Source: Pedobacter caeni (GTDB taxonomy: Bacteria > Bacteroidota > Bacteroidia > Sphingobacteriales > Sphingobacteriaceae). Taken from it: 64,000 nucleotides of DNA. Location: NCBI RefSeq assembly GCF_900129215.1, contig NZ_FQUQ01000004.1, positions 62,001-126,000 on the forward strand. Direction: 5' to 3'. The position numbers and the translations under genes were made by a program. The notes under the pieces were generated by a model. It ran no database searches, was not told the origin of the DNA, and saw nothing but the letters and a program-made list of their open reading frames with translations. This document shows, piece after piece, positions 27,201-35,456 of this stretch. Position 1 is the stretch's first letter; every line of letters begins with the position of its first letter.

Positions 27201-27448
27201 TCAGTTTTAAAAATTGCAGGGTTATAATTGATGACACAGCCGGCTTTATCCTCTACAGCAGTAAGTCCTTTGATCAGGTTTACATTTGACAGCTTTAAGC
27301 TGATTTTGCTTTCTGTTGCGTTCTGTGCTTTTGTGCTTCCAGAAACACTGCAGATACAGCAGGCAGAAAGCAAAGCCGTAAACACAAGTGACTGGTGTTT
27401 TATTTTGTTAAAGTATTTTAGTATTAAAAAGTATAGCGTTATCTTCAT
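24209..27448 (-). CDS. TonB-dependent outer-membrane receptor with STN domain
   Basis: A 1079-residue outer-membrane transporter. After a signal sequence (to about residue 41) come an STN signalling domain (about 50-115), a carboxypeptidase-regulatory-like beta domain (133-205), a plug (from about 235, with LKRITGISTVDNKYVIVRGMG) and a 22-strand barrel ending in an aromatic residue (LNYNF). The STN domain, together with the ECF sigma and FecR genes upstream, indicates surface signalling by ligand binding. There is no SusD partner; instead three other lipoproteins follow. Substrate unknown. Confidence 0.95.
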   Translation of the reverse strand: MKITLYFLILKYFNKIKHQSLVFTALLSACCICSVSGSTKAQNATESKISLKLSNVNLIKGLTAVEDKAGCVINYNPAIFKTDRHISIDVKDMRVAEVVKKMLEGTGVMYKINDPKTILLYKLPDPVKQGKISGKILDEKGEPLPGAGIKIVELNRTVSTGVDGSFSISVDPGNYTVEIRYVSYQPRRVTDVTVKSGENTPLSISMKPASETLAGVVITGGYKKTSTEGLLAKQKNAAELSNGISAEQISKTPDANLGEALKRITGISTVDNKYVIVRGMGERYNAATLDGAILPSTEIGKRAFAFDLIPSNLIDNVTVSKTITPDMNATFAGGLVQINTKDIPDEDFTSVSIGSSVNDNSIGKDFYSPQRGKYDYLGFDDGRRDFPKNLRYTTDLVANRPDAPRAEDKYAQSRLFTRDNLSLYKTPAFIGQNYQFTIGRAMKLDTSNVLGIVGSLSYRNTQNITDISDARRGNFLIPSDNYGNSYNFNTTWGAILNAGLKLKNHRVSLRNTYTRKFENNTSIINNHPNDISEEELKNGVPQRQRVEVNPTFLDLLQNKLGLQHQLGKLKLEWDIARTGIVRNQKDVVRRDLTPVLIDGVYVLRTETNSTQTGDFPISRHHYLNKETDYSWNISGMIPFNLANTRHTLKTGYGGIKKHLTLNWAGAQLNHSLQTSPELFNLPLSERIKTENLNPNGYVWEVQPFLLDAYEGKSKQHTGYFMFDNRFNEQFRLVWGLRMEYYKYDEIRNPSNSKEFAGGENNPNEVKDPVWRWLPSANFTYSPTQKLNLRLAFSRTVIRPEFVERARFQMYNPDLNANVYSLSGLTSTRVDGLDFRAELFPDLGETISVGAFYRYFDKPVEISKQPALDGRNEYVTRNSISAKNFGLELELRKNLTFIGDQAWLRNLTLFGNATYIRSEVTQATVIQSTGEASVPSKNKRPLYGQTPYLINVGVQYEAKQFGMNFVYNRTGRKMYVVASKMRDNEYQMPFNQLDAQLSYKFLKPKLELKLNLANLLDQKIQYYDNTGSYRQAMPEDGIPLENTDQLVKKAGFTDNYENGDTRTFTQRIGRSFGLQLNYNF

Positions 27449-27496
27449 TGATTCAAAAAGTTTTTTAATTATCGAGAGTTAAAAACATTTTTAGGA

Positions 27497-27528
27497 ACCG
27501 TCCTGTTACAGCAGGGCGGTTTGTTTTT
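27497..27528 (+). terminator. Hairpin with T-rich tail upstream of the TonB receptor gene
   Basis: Nine-bp stem with one G-T pair (27497-27505 with 27512-27520) and TTTGTTTTT-like tail on the + strand. It lies between fecR and the receptor gene, both on the minus strand, where the tail is absent. Same odd orientation as the hairpin at 24115-24142. Confidence 0.4.
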
Positions 27529-27594
27529 ATAATTATTGAGTTGTATTTTTCATAGCATAGCCAATAGGGATGTGGCGGTTTTATAAAAACTTAG

Positions 27595-28635
27595 CTAATC
27601 ATTGGCTTCCTCCCCCCATAAAGTAATTATTGTTTTAGGTGCATTAAATTCATAGTGGATCTTACCGCTGCTCATGATATGTAATTCTTCTATAATCTGT
27701 TTGATGTTTTTATTTTGGAAGGTGGCATTGAAACGGGACTTCAGCATCTTATTATTTTTCACCTTAAAGCTCACATTGTAGCTTCTTTCCAGGCGGGTAA
27801 GGATTATGCTCAACAGTTCATTTTTAAAGATGAACCTGTTTTCCGTCCAGCTGTTAAAGTCATCAGCTCTTGTTTCATTCACTGCATAACTGGAATCTCT
27901 TAATTTATACACCAGGTTTTTCCCGGGAGTAAGGAAGGATAGATGTGTCAGTTTACCTTCATTCGAAGCAGACACCCCAACTTTACCTGTACGCACCGAA
28001 ACACTGAAATGTTGACTTCCGGGATAAGCATCGATATTGAACGAGGTTCCCAACACCCTGGTTTGTAAATTCCCGCTGTGGACAATGAACGGGCGGCTGG
28101 CATCAGATTTCACTTCAAAAAAAGCCTCCCCTTCCAGGTGGATTTCTCTTGTTTTACCCTTCTCAAAGTGTTGAGGGAAGCTCAGCTTACTCACTGCGTT
28201 TAAATAAACCACGGAACTATCAGGAAGCAAAAGTTTAACCCTTTCCCCTCTTTTGGTAATTTTGGTCATTAAAGCAATCGGCTGATGTCCTTCTTTTGTT
28301 TCTGTTTTCACAGCATACCAGCCCAAAGCGGCAGCACAAACCAGGATGAAGGAAGCTGCGTATTTTAACCAGGATGAATTTGCTTTTTTACGAAGGTCTT
28401 CTTCTTCAGCTATTTTTGACCAGACCGATTGAAGCTCTGCCTTTGCAGATAGAGAATCATCTCTCCAGCTGTTATCTTCATTCCATATCTCTGCAGTCGA
28501 CTCCTCAAAAGATTTGTCCATCTCTTCCTGTCTGCCGATATGGAAAAACAATTCTTCTTCTTGTTCGGGAGTGGTATTCCCTTCAAGATAAAGTTTAAAT
28601 AATTTGTTTATTTCTTCGTTTGTATTCACTGTCAT
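27595..28635 (-). CDS. FecR-family anti-sigma factor
   Basis: A 346-residue single-span inner-membrane protein. The cytoplasmic N-terminus (LFKLYLEGNTTPEQEEELF) binds the sigma factor in this family; one membrane helix lies near residues 90-107. The FecR periplasmic domain spans about 130-215 (LPDSSVVYLNAVSKLSFP, GTSFNIDAY), and a DUF4974 domain at about 265-335 contacts the receptor STN domain. ATG at 28635 is the start; one codon upstream is a TTG. Expected to hold the ECF sigma factor inactive until the TonB receptor reports ligand. Confidence 0.94.
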   Translation of the reverse strand: MTVNTNEEINKLFKLYLEGNTTPEQEEELFFHIGRQEEMDKSFEESTAEIWNEDNSWRDDSLSAKAELQSVWSKIAEEEDLRKKANSSWLKYAASFILVCAAALGWYAVKTETKEGHQPIALMTKITKRGERVKLLLPDSSVVYLNAVSKLSFPQHFEKGKTREIHLEGEAFFEVKSDASRPFIVHSGNLQTRVLGTSFNIDAYPGSQHFSVSVRTGKVGVSASNEGKLTHLSFLTPGKNLVYKLRDSSYAVNETRADDFNSWTENRFIFKNELLSIILTRLERSYNVSFKVKNNKMLKSRFNATFQNKNIKQIIEELHIMSSGKIHYEFNAPKTIITLWGEEAND

Positions 28636-28751
28636 CAATTAAAACGGCCAAACTTCTGCCTGTCTATAAGTATATACTCCGCGAATGGAGGAGATGTCTA
28701 GCCGACAATGAAATAAATTTTAAATAATCCACAAACAACTGATTATCAGCA

Positions 28752-28784
28752 CAAAAAAAAGCCTCCGCGGATTAGACGGAGGCT
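28752..28784 (-). terminator. Terminator after the ECF sigma gene
   Basis: Stem AGCCTCCG/CGGAGGCT (28760-28767 with 28777-28784) followed on the minus strand by eight T residues. It separates the sigma factor from fecR, so fecR should have its own start of transcription in the following 110 nt. Confidence 0.85.
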
Positions 28785-28807
28785 GATAACAATAGGGATA
28801 GATTAAT

Positions 28808-29401
28808 TTAAAGCGCTGAAAACAGGGTACACAATACAAGTACTGTTTCCGGGGTATGGATTTTGAAATACTGTCGGATATGGCTTAAAGATTTGGCCAT
28901 ATGACTATGAACGGTATTTTTGGAAATGTTCAACTGATTTGAGATGTGTTCGTAAGTAGCGCCCTCTTCCCGGCTCAGCTTAAAAACCTTTTTGCTCTGT
29001 GGCGGCAGGCTATTGATTGCCCTTTCGGCAAGATTGCGGTAATCTTTTAAATCCATAAAACTGGCTACCGGATCATATACCTGCTCCGTGTTTAACTGTT
29101 CATTCTGATAAGCATTCGCTTTGGCTTTGCGCTGAAATTCTTTGAACACCAGGTTTTTGGTGATCGTTAATAAAAAGGCATCAAAATCCCGGGATTCATC
29201 GATGGTATGTTTGTATTTCCAAAGGCGCACGAAGACAAGTTGCGTTAGCTCGGTAGCCGATTCGGAACACCTCACAAAGCGATAGGCAAACTGATGAACT
29301 TTTCCCTTATAGCGGTAATACAATTCATTAAAGGCAGCTGTATCACCTTCACGAAGCAAAACAACTAATTTCTCAAGCAAGGATTTGTCTAACTGTTTCA
29401 A
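28808..29401 (-). CDS. ECF RNA polymerase sigma factor (FecI-like)
   Basis: A 197-residue sigma factor with region 2 (AFNELYYRYKGKVHQFAYRF, LTQLVFVRLWKYKH) and region 4 (SLPPQSKKVFKLSREEGATY, then ISKNTVHSHMAKSLSHIR). The length fits the Bacteroidota FecI-like group. The only in-frame start after an upstream stop is TTG at 29401. A strong terminator separates it from fecR, which is less usual than a sigma-fecR operon. It should direct transcription of the TonB receptor and its lipoprotein genes. Confidence 0.93.
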   Translation of the reverse strand: MKQLDKSLLEKLVVLLREGDTAAFNELYYRYKGKVHQFAYRFVRCSESATELTQLVFVRLWKYKHTIDESRDFDAFLLTITKNLVFKEFQRKAKANAYQNEQLNTEQVYDPVASFMDLKDYRNLAERAINSLPPQSKKVFKLSREEGATYEHISNQLNISKNTVHSHMAKSLSHIRQYFKIHTPETVLVLCTLFSAL

Positions 29402-29512
29402 GATAAATAGGGATAAGATTCTTCAGTTTTTATATCACCGAAATTAGCTTCCCTATTTTAACTTAGTATTAAGCCTAAATCAAATGTGTTAACGTCTTTT
29501 CTATTCGTAAGA

Positions 29513-30919
29513 TTAACGATGGGTAAGTACTATACTTTCCCTGGCTTTGCTAAGGTGACTATCGGAGAGGACTACCCTGTTTTGTGGGATAGATTTAGGT
29601 TCATTAAGGGAAGAAAGTTTTTGATTAACTGTTTTTTGTGAGGAAATCTGATTTAACGCTTTACTTAGTAAAGCGTCATTTACATTTCCAAATGGAACCA
29701 ATGGCAACACAGAAAGCTCACTGAGCTCCAGGTCCGGAAGAATCCCGTTATGGTATCCACCTTGCCCTTGTGCGTTGAACAGTTTATAGATAATAGGATA
29801 CATCTCCCAATCTACCTGTTTGGGAATCCGCTCATCCCGGATTAAAAAGCTGGCTTCATCCTTACCCATCGTTTTTTCTCCGATGACTTTTACCTGCATA
29901 TAAGGTTTAAGGTTATTGATCAGCACCTCCGATGCCGAAGCTGTGGCTCCTGTTGCCAATACAAAAACCCGGTTCATGCTGAGGTTATTTTGGAGAAGGG
30001 AGTTGAAATCCACCCTTTTGTCAAAGGTTGCAGCTGCTCCTATAGATTCCTTCCGCTGTCCGCCATTTCGGTTTCCTTTGTAAGTAATAAAATCTGTATG
30101 GTAGTTTATTCCGGGAGCGATCATTGCACATAGCCCCGCAGCTTCGGATACATCACCACCGGAATTATACCGGAGGTCTATGATCAGGTCTGAAACCCCT
30201 GAACTTTTAAAGCCGGCGAAAACGCTAAGAAGGATTCTGCTTAAACCGGCCGAGAAACCATCGATATAAATATATCCGATCTTCTTTCCATCCCGTTCTA
30301 TCACCTCATGGATTGCAGGCTGATCAAAGGTTAAACCAGCCAACATGTTCAGTTCAGGCTGATCAGTATAGGTTCCATCCTTTAATTCTGCAAGCGTAAG
30401 TTTCGTATTTCTGCCCGTCAGTAGTTCCTGATCCAACGCAGCAACATTGCTGCTGCTGAAACTTTTTCCGTTAATCTTACTGATATACATACCTCTCTTC
30501 AGACCATACCTTTCTGCCGGCGATCCTTTCAGTACACATTTGATCAGACCAAAGGTCCTCTGAACGGATGCTTCGGGAATCACTGCATAATCAAAGCCAT
30601 ACAGTGAACGGGAACTTGGCGCTCCGGCCTGATTGGGCAGGTAAAGCTGAGAAAAGCGGTCATTGGTATTTCTGACTGCATTAAAAAAGGTCGTGGGTTG
30701 CTGCGCTAAATCTGGTTTCTTCGGCAATTCATCAGCCCAGTAATAATACCTGCTGAGGCTATCCAGGATCCAGGTATTGATTTGCTCATTACTTCCCTGA
30801 GGATATTCTTTTTTTACATTGTCCTTCTTACAGGCCCCTGAGATCATGATTAATCCTATACAGAATCCCGAAATCAGGAGTTTGATGAGCTGATGACCCC
30901 TGCAGTGTTGAATTTCCAT
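29513..30919 (-). CDS. S41-family C-terminal processing-like peptidase, lipoprotein
   Basis: A 468-residue exported serine protease. The signal ends in a lipobox (SGACKK). Then come an S41 N-terminal helical segment (WILDSLSRYYYWADELP), a PDZ domain (about residues 110-190, with SPAERYGLKRGMYISKINGK), and the catalytic domain with DLRYNSGGDVSEA, the Ser in ATASASEVLINN (about residue 327) and the Lys in GEKTMGKDEASF (about residue 350). Likely acts on misfolded or specific periplasmic or surface proteins. It is a stand-alone gene with no obvious link to the neighbouring sigma factor. Confidence 0.92.
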   Translation of the reverse strand: MEIQHCRGHQLIKLLISGFCIGLIMISGACKKDNVKKEYPQGSNEQINTWILDSLSRYYYWADELPKKPDLAQQPTTFFNAVRNTNDRFSQLYLPNQAGAPSSRSLYGFDYAVIPEASVQRTFGLIKCVLKGSPAERYGLKRGMYISKINGKSFSSSNVAALDQELLTGRNTKLTLAELKDGTYTDQPELNMLAGLTFDQPAIHEVIERDGKKIGYIYIDGFSAGLSRILLSVFAGFKSSGVSDLIIDLRYNSGGDVSEAAGLCAMIAPGINYHTDFITYKGNRNGGQRKESIGAAATFDKRVDFNSLLQNNLSMNRVFVLATGATASASEVLINNLKPYMQVKVIGEKTMGKDEASFLIRDERIPKQVDWEMYPIIYKLFNAQGQGGYHNGILPDLELSELSVLPLVPFGNVNDALLSKALNQISSQKTVNQKLSSLNEPKSIPQNRVVLSDSHLSKARESIVLTHR

Positions 30920-31158
30920 TTTTATAGCGTTAAGCTTTGATTACTGAAAGACAAATTTAACCGCACACTATAAACAAATTGTTAAGCCCTCTTCAATTCC
31001 AGCTCATTTACAAGGGGTTAAAAACCATTTCATTTGTAACCTTTTTTCTACAAAAAACAATATTTTAAACCGCGCTGCTTTTCGAATCTCCTTATCTTTA
31101 CAGGATCGAAACCAATAGTTTCCTGATACAAATAAAAGTTAAATTTTAACACCAAATC

Positions 31159-31572
31159 ATGAGTTATAGTATTGAATTCAAAGACATTCCACTCGAAATA
31201 TATTTAAGGCTAAGAAAGGAATCAGGCTTAAGTGCCAAGACAGAAGAAGCAGGAAGAATTGGCTTAAAGAATTCCGTATGCTCCGTATTGGTCACCGATC
31301 CGGAATCCGGAAATGCAGCCATCGGAATGGGAAGACTCATTGGCGATGGAGGCTGCCATTGCCAGGTGACAGACATTTGTGTTTCACCTGAATATCAAGG
31401 CAAAGGCCTTGGAAAAGCAATTATGGAAAAGTTAATGGAATTCATCACCAATGAACTTCCGGCCTCCTGTTACATCAGTTTAATCGCAGATGGAGATGCG
31501 TCCTTTTTATATGAAAAATTCGGATTTAAGGATACGATGCCTCAATCTAAGGGCATGTATTATAAAAAATAG
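31159..31572 (+). CDS. GNAT-family N-acetyltransferase
   Basis: A 137-residue acetyltransferase. The acetyl-CoA-binding motif A is clear in VTDICVSPEYQGKGLGKAIM (residues 72-91), followed by LYEKFGFKDT near 117, the typical motif B. Acceptor substrate unknown; small stand-alone GNATs of this type often act on amino groups of metabolites. It has a near -7 box (TATCTTTA) about 45 nt upstream. The convergent GNAT-fusion gene ends 5 nt later. Confidence 0.9.
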   Translation: MSYSIEFKDIPLEIYLRLRKESGLSAKTEEAGRIGLKNSVCSVLVTDPESGNAAIGMGRLIGDGGCHCQVTDICVSPEYQGKGLGKAIMEKLMEFITNELPASCYISLIADGDASFLYEKFGFKDTMPQSKGMYYKK

Positions 31573-31577
31573 ACAGA

Positions 31578-32474
31578 TCAGTCTGGGGTATCATCCTCCC
31601 AGACTACTGCATTTATTCTCCAACCTTCCCTGGTTTTAATAAACTGAAAGATTTTATTGCCGGATGCTTTAAATTCCAGTCCGTTTAAAGCTCCGCTTTT
31701 CTCATATTTTGAAAACCGTTGTGCGATGTTACCGGAGATCCTGGTTTCTCCCTTCAGTTCCCACTCTTCAAAGCCGGTTAAAGTTCCGTCAGAAAGGATT
31801 TTCCTTCGGGGTGCAATAAAGGTTTCCAGATTATAAATCTCTTCTTCCAATCCTGTTTTTTTAATAATAATGCTTTCCGGAATACAAACCTCCTTAATGC
31901 GGTCCCAATCCGGATGCTGCCCTTTATTGTTGTTAAAAACACTAAAAAAACGCTGGGTAAGTTGATTTAACAAAAGCTGATCAACCTCAACAGCATATAA
32001 GAACAAGGCCTTGCCCTCCAGTAGCATTTCTTTCTCCATGACCAATCCCAGACGTTCCAGCAGCCGCACAGAATTGTTATTTGTTCTTAAAGCAGTTGCC
32101 AGGATCCTGGTATGTGCAGCAAGTGTGGAAGGATGATTCAGCACAGCCGATGCAGCCTCAAAGGCATAACCTTTGCCATTGTATGCAGGAAGAAAAGCAA
32201 AACCAATATCATGGTGATCGAGATAATCACGCTTGATCATGCTCACCATTCCAATAGGAGTTCCCTCTTCTTTTATCCTGACTACTGCATAACTGAAAGA
32301 TGGATTATCTAAAATTTTCTGAATATAAGCGGTCGCCTCCTCTGTATTATTAACATTTCTATCTCCGATAAACTGTTTCCAGCCTTCTGTATTTAAAAGT
32401 TCAAGGATAAATCCGGCATCTGCCAAATTCACTTCAGTGATAAAAAGCCGGTCGGTTTGGATACCTGTTTCCAT
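31578..32474 (-). CDS. RimJ/RimL-type GNAT fused to a SnoaL-like domain
   Basis: A 298-residue two-domain protein. Residues 1-165 are a RimL-like acetyltransferase (LFITEVNLADAGFILELLNT, DIGFAFLPAYNGKGYAFEAA, NNNSVRLLERLGL). Residues about 170-298 look like a SnoaL/NTF2-like domain (LLNQLTQRFFSVFNNNKG, then YNLETFIAPRRKIL and WRINAVVWEDD). Both halves are usually separate proteins; here no stop or frame change separates them. Function of the pair is unknown, though the cone-shaped SnoaL fold could bind a small molecule handled by the acetyltransferase. Confidence 0.88.
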   Translation of the reverse strand: METGIQTDRLFITEVNLADAGFILELLNTEGWKQFIGDRNVNNTEEATAYIQKILDNPSFSYAVVRIKEEGTPIGMVSMIKRDYLDHHDIGFAFLPAYNGKGYAFEAASAVLNHPSTLAAHTRILATALRTNNNSVRLLERLGLVMEKEMLLEGKALFLYAVEVDQLLLNQLTQRFFSVFNNNKGQHPDWDRIKEVCIPESIIIKKTGLEEEIYNLETFIAPRRKILSDGTLTGFEEWELKGETRISGNIAQRFSKYEKSGALNGLEFKASGNKIFQFIKTREGWRINAVVWEDDTPD

Positions 32475-32840
32475 AATTAATTTAGTTTCTGTTCATATGG
32501 ATGTCATAAGTATTTAATACCCTTGCCCCATCCCGATCTCTCGCGCAGTACTCAATATTCTTAAAGATTTGATTTGTACTGAGTTCAAAATTATAAATCA
32601 TTTCAGACAAACAAATGTTAAACAATAAATTATTTGAAACAAATTAAAAAAACAGCATCTCTACTCAAATCAGACACAGAAACACCATATTCTTTGTACT
32701 TTGCCCCGCTGGTTAAGCATAAATATTAAAACTAAATTTCATCAGGAGAAAATGAAACCATCATGATCTTACAGATCACATAATGATTAAACACCAAGAT
32801 CATGATAGCTTCATAACCATTAAAAAACAATGATATACTA
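32475..32840. other. 366-nt intergenic region upstream of the PanE-like gene
   Basis: No coding frame is supported. The first two-thirds are A/T rich with no structure seen. The last 90 nt carry the hairpin element 32752-32814, which recurs upstream of the ferritin-like gene at 48740. Tiny frames inside it (for example ATG at 32752) are not conserved between the two copies. Confidence 0.7.
32752..32814 (+). repeat. 63-bp hairpin element, copy A
   Basis: An 11-bp perfect inverted repeat, ATCATGATCTT (32760-32770) with AAGATCATGAT (32796-32806), around a 25-nt loop. It is flanked by a second arm pair ATGAA (32752-32756) and TTCAT (32810-32814). It ends 26 nt before the start of the PanE-like gene. 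Copy B (48765-48827, other strand) has the same arms, the same loop length and the same distance to a start codon. Confidence 0.85.
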
Positions 32841-33785
32841 ATGAAAACAAAAGAACTGACTATAATAGGACTTGGTGGTGTTGGAGGTTATTTCGGGTTT
32901 AAACTCGCACAGAAATATGCTTCATCTGAGGCAGTAAACATTTCATTTGTGGCCAGAGCACAAACCTATGAGATCGTAAAAGAAAAGGGACTGACCTTAC
33001 TTTCTCCGGAACATGAAAACCCTGTTGCTCATCCCTCTCAGATTTACAAAAACATAGAAGAATTACCGGAGACTGATATCTTTCTGATTTGCGTGAAGGA
33101 ATATGATCTTGAAAATATCTGTCAGCAGTTAAAAACAAGAATTAAAGAAGATACTGTGATTTTACCTTTGATGAACGGGGTAGATATTTACGAAAGAATC
33201 CGTAAAATCATTCCGAATGGGATTGTACTCCCTTCCTGTGTTTATGTGGCTTCTCATATTAAAGAAAAGGGAACGGTGGAACATAAAGGTAATCCGGGAA
33301 AGATTGTCATGGGTAAAGATCCCAAAAACCCGCAATATGATGCTCAGGAAATTGCTGACCTGTTAAAAGAAGCAGGTATTGACCTCAGCTACAAAGAAGA
33401 TTCTTTCCCTGACATCTGGACAAAATATTTCTTTATTGCCAGTTTTGGATTGGTTACTGCAAGGTATAACAAATCAATCGGACAGGTGGTTGAAGAAACT
33501 GCACTCCATGAAAGGGCGGCATCGATTATGAAAGAAATTGAAGCAATTGCGAAAAAGAAAGAAATTTCAATCCCTGAGGAGATCATAGAAAAGACCTTTC
33601 AAAAAGCAGCTTCATTTCCTTACCAAACCCCTACTTCTTTGCAACTGGATGTACAATCCGGAAAAGAAAATACAGAACTGGAACTCTTTGCAGGAGCCAT
33701 TATTGATTATGGAAAAGAACTGGGAATTCCTGTTCCGGAAACTAAAAAAATATACGACGAAATCAAGAAGGGATTGCTCCGATAA
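32841..33785 (+). CDS. Ketopantoate reductase-family protein
   Basis: A 314-residue NADPH-dependent reductase of the PanE/ApbA family. The Rossmann motif GLGGVGGYFG is at residues 11-20. LPLMNGVDIYE matches the family's conserved Asn stretch, and the C-terminal domain carries FIASFGLVTARYNKSIGQV and PYQTPTSLQLDVQSGKENTE, whose Lys/Asn and Glu positions fit substrate binding. PanE makes pantoate for coenzyme A, but other family members act on different ketoacids, and no other pantothenate genes lie nearby. It follows the hairpin element. Confidence 0.85.
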   Translation: MKTKELTIIGLGGVGGYFGFKLAQKYASSEAVNISFVARAQTYEIVKEKGLTLLSPEHENPVAHPSQIYKNIEELPETDIFLICVKEYDLENICQQLKTRIKEDTVILPLMNGVDIYERIRKIIPNGIVLPSCVYVASHIKEKGTVEHKGNPGKIVMGKDPKNPQYDAQEIADLLKEAGIDLSYKEDSFPDIWTKYFFIASFGLVTARYNKSIGQVVEETALHERAASIMKEIEAIAKKKEISIPEEIIEKTFQKAASFPYQTPTSLQLDVQSGKENTELELFAGAIIDYGKELGIPVPETKKIYDEIKKGLLR

Positions 33786-33807
33786 AACCGATAATCTACG
33801 GATAAAA

Positions 33808-33857
33808 AAAGAAGAGACAGGGATAGAACAGAGGCAAATACCTTGTTTTATCCCTGT
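33808..33857 (-). terminator. Terminator of the efflux operon
   Basis: A 14-bp stem with one G-T pair (33817-33830 with 33844-33857) and a 13-nt loop, followed on the minus strand by CTCTTCTTTTTTT. It lies 4 nt after the stop of the MFS gene. Confidence 0.8.
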
Positions 33858-33860
33858 TAC

Positions 33861-35456
33861 TTAAAACCCTGCCGGTGCCGGATGTTTTCCCTTTACATTT
33901 ATGATCGTTCGGCTGATGACCGGCTGCAGGGCAATCAAGACAATTGTAATCCCGCAAAGTATGGCAATCAACTCATAATAATCGACACAAAACTGAAGGA
34001 AGGCCTGCTTCTGTACAGACTTGTTCAATAGTCCTGTTGCTACTTTAGCCGCCTGATCTTTCAACATACCATGGCCAGACAAGGTCGATTGGTAAATTCT
34101 CAGCCTTTCTGCTAATCCAAAGTCAATTAAAGACAAACCTTTTCCCATATCATTGCTATGACTTCCTTTAAAATACAACTGGCAATAATTAATCAATGCC
34201 AGACTGAGACTGAAAGTCGAAAACCGGACAAATACCCCTACCGAAGCAGCAGATTGCCCCATTTGCAATGGAACAGAAGAAACGATAAACATCACGATGG
34301 GCGACATGACCATTCCCGCTCCCAATCCCTGAAGAAACAGCGGTAGAATAAAGGTTTCAGCATCTGCTTCCGAAGCAAAAAGAAAACACATCATTCCGAA
34401 AAACACCATTAACAAGGCGAAACCGGCAATCCATAACACCCGCAGCATTTTCTGACGGATTAAGAAGCGGATGGCAATAAAAGAGCCGGTAATGATGCCA
34501 AGGATATTGTAGATCATCAATTCATTGGCATGCAGGGAATCCATCCCCAGCACATTTATAAAATAGGCAGAGGTTAATCCAAAAGCTCCTCTGATCAGGT
34601 ATAAAATCACCAGGAAAACAATCCCAATGCTAAAGTTCCGGTACTTAAACACAGAAAGGTCTACAGTTGGACGCTTTAAAGACAACTGTCTGAACACTGA
34701 AGTCAGAAACAACGCCAGAATGGCAACAATGCTGTAAACAATTCCGTTATCTTCCAGCCAATCCTTTTGCTGCCCGTAGATCAATACATAAGCAATCAGG
34801 ATCAGCATCACTACAAACAACAGAAAACTGGCCCAATCCAATTGATACAAAGGTTTTTTCCGAAAAATATGTACCCGGTTTAAAATCATGAACAACAAAG
34901 CGGCGCTAGGCAAAAAGCAAAAGATTATCGCCTTATACAACACATTATATTCAAAATTCTCTACCAAAGGTGCAGCAAATAGTGCTGTAACCGGAGATAC
35001 GCATAGAATCATCGCATAAAATATGGTATAGCCCACTTCTCTGGAATGTTCGGATTTTAAACGTCCGAACAATAGGTTCAGACAAATACTGGTAATACCG
35101 CAATTCACCAGTCCCTGTAAAAACCGGAACGTAAAGACCAGCCAGATTTCCCGGGTATGGTAACAGCAATAAGCGATTAAAATCTCCAGGACAATACAGA
35201 TCAACAGGTATTCTTTGGTCACTATTCTTTCAAAGAACCGACGCTCAACTCCTGCAAAACTAGCTACCGCAGCATAGAATAACAGCAGAGAAAACTGTAC
35301 ATCTGCAGGCTCCATCCCATAATATCCTGCAGCAGCACTTCCGTCGGCAGTAGAAAGGGCAAAGAGCAATACCGAAGAGAGCAACAGCAGCATAATGCTC
35401 AATCGGATCAGCCATTCCGGCGCCCATACTTTAAATATGGGTATTGATTTACTCAT
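33861..35456 (-). CDS. MFS drug exporter, DHA2/EmrB-like
   Basis: A 531-residue inner-membrane protein with about fourteen hydrophobic segments, a DHA2-type size. The start at 35456 (MSKSIPIF) is favoured; it overlaps the end of the HlyD gene by 8 nt, implying translational coupling. A start 11 codons earlier is non-conserved in appearance. EmrAB-TolC-like systems expel hydrophobic drugs directly across both membranes. The loop-2 motif is not canonical, typical of divergent Bacteroidota members. Confidence 0.9.
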   Translation of the reverse strand: MSKSIPIFKVWAPEWLIRLSIMLLLLSSVLLFALSTADGSAAAGYYGMEPADVQFSLLLFYAAVASFAGVERRFFERIVTKEYLLICIVLEILIAYCCYHTREIWLVFTFRFLQGLVNCGITSICLNLLFGRLKSEHSREVGYTIFYAMILCVSPVTALFAAPLVENFEYNVLYKAIIFCFLPSAALLFMILNRVHIFRKKPLYQLDWASFLLFVVMLILIAYVLIYGQQKDWLEDNGIVYSIVAILALFLTSVFRQLSLKRPTVDLSVFKYRNFSIGIVFLVILYLIRGAFGLTSAYFINVLGMDSLHANELMIYNILGIITGSFIAIRFLIRQKMLRVLWIAGFALLMVFFGMMCFLFASEADAETFILPLFLQGLGAGMVMSPIVMFIVSSVPLQMGQSAASVGVFVRFSTFSLSLALINYCQLYFKGSHSNDMGKGLSLIDFGLAERLRIYQSTLSGHGMLKDQAAKVATGLLNKSVQKQAFLQFCVDYYELIAILCGITIVLIALQPVISRTIINVKGKHPAPAGF

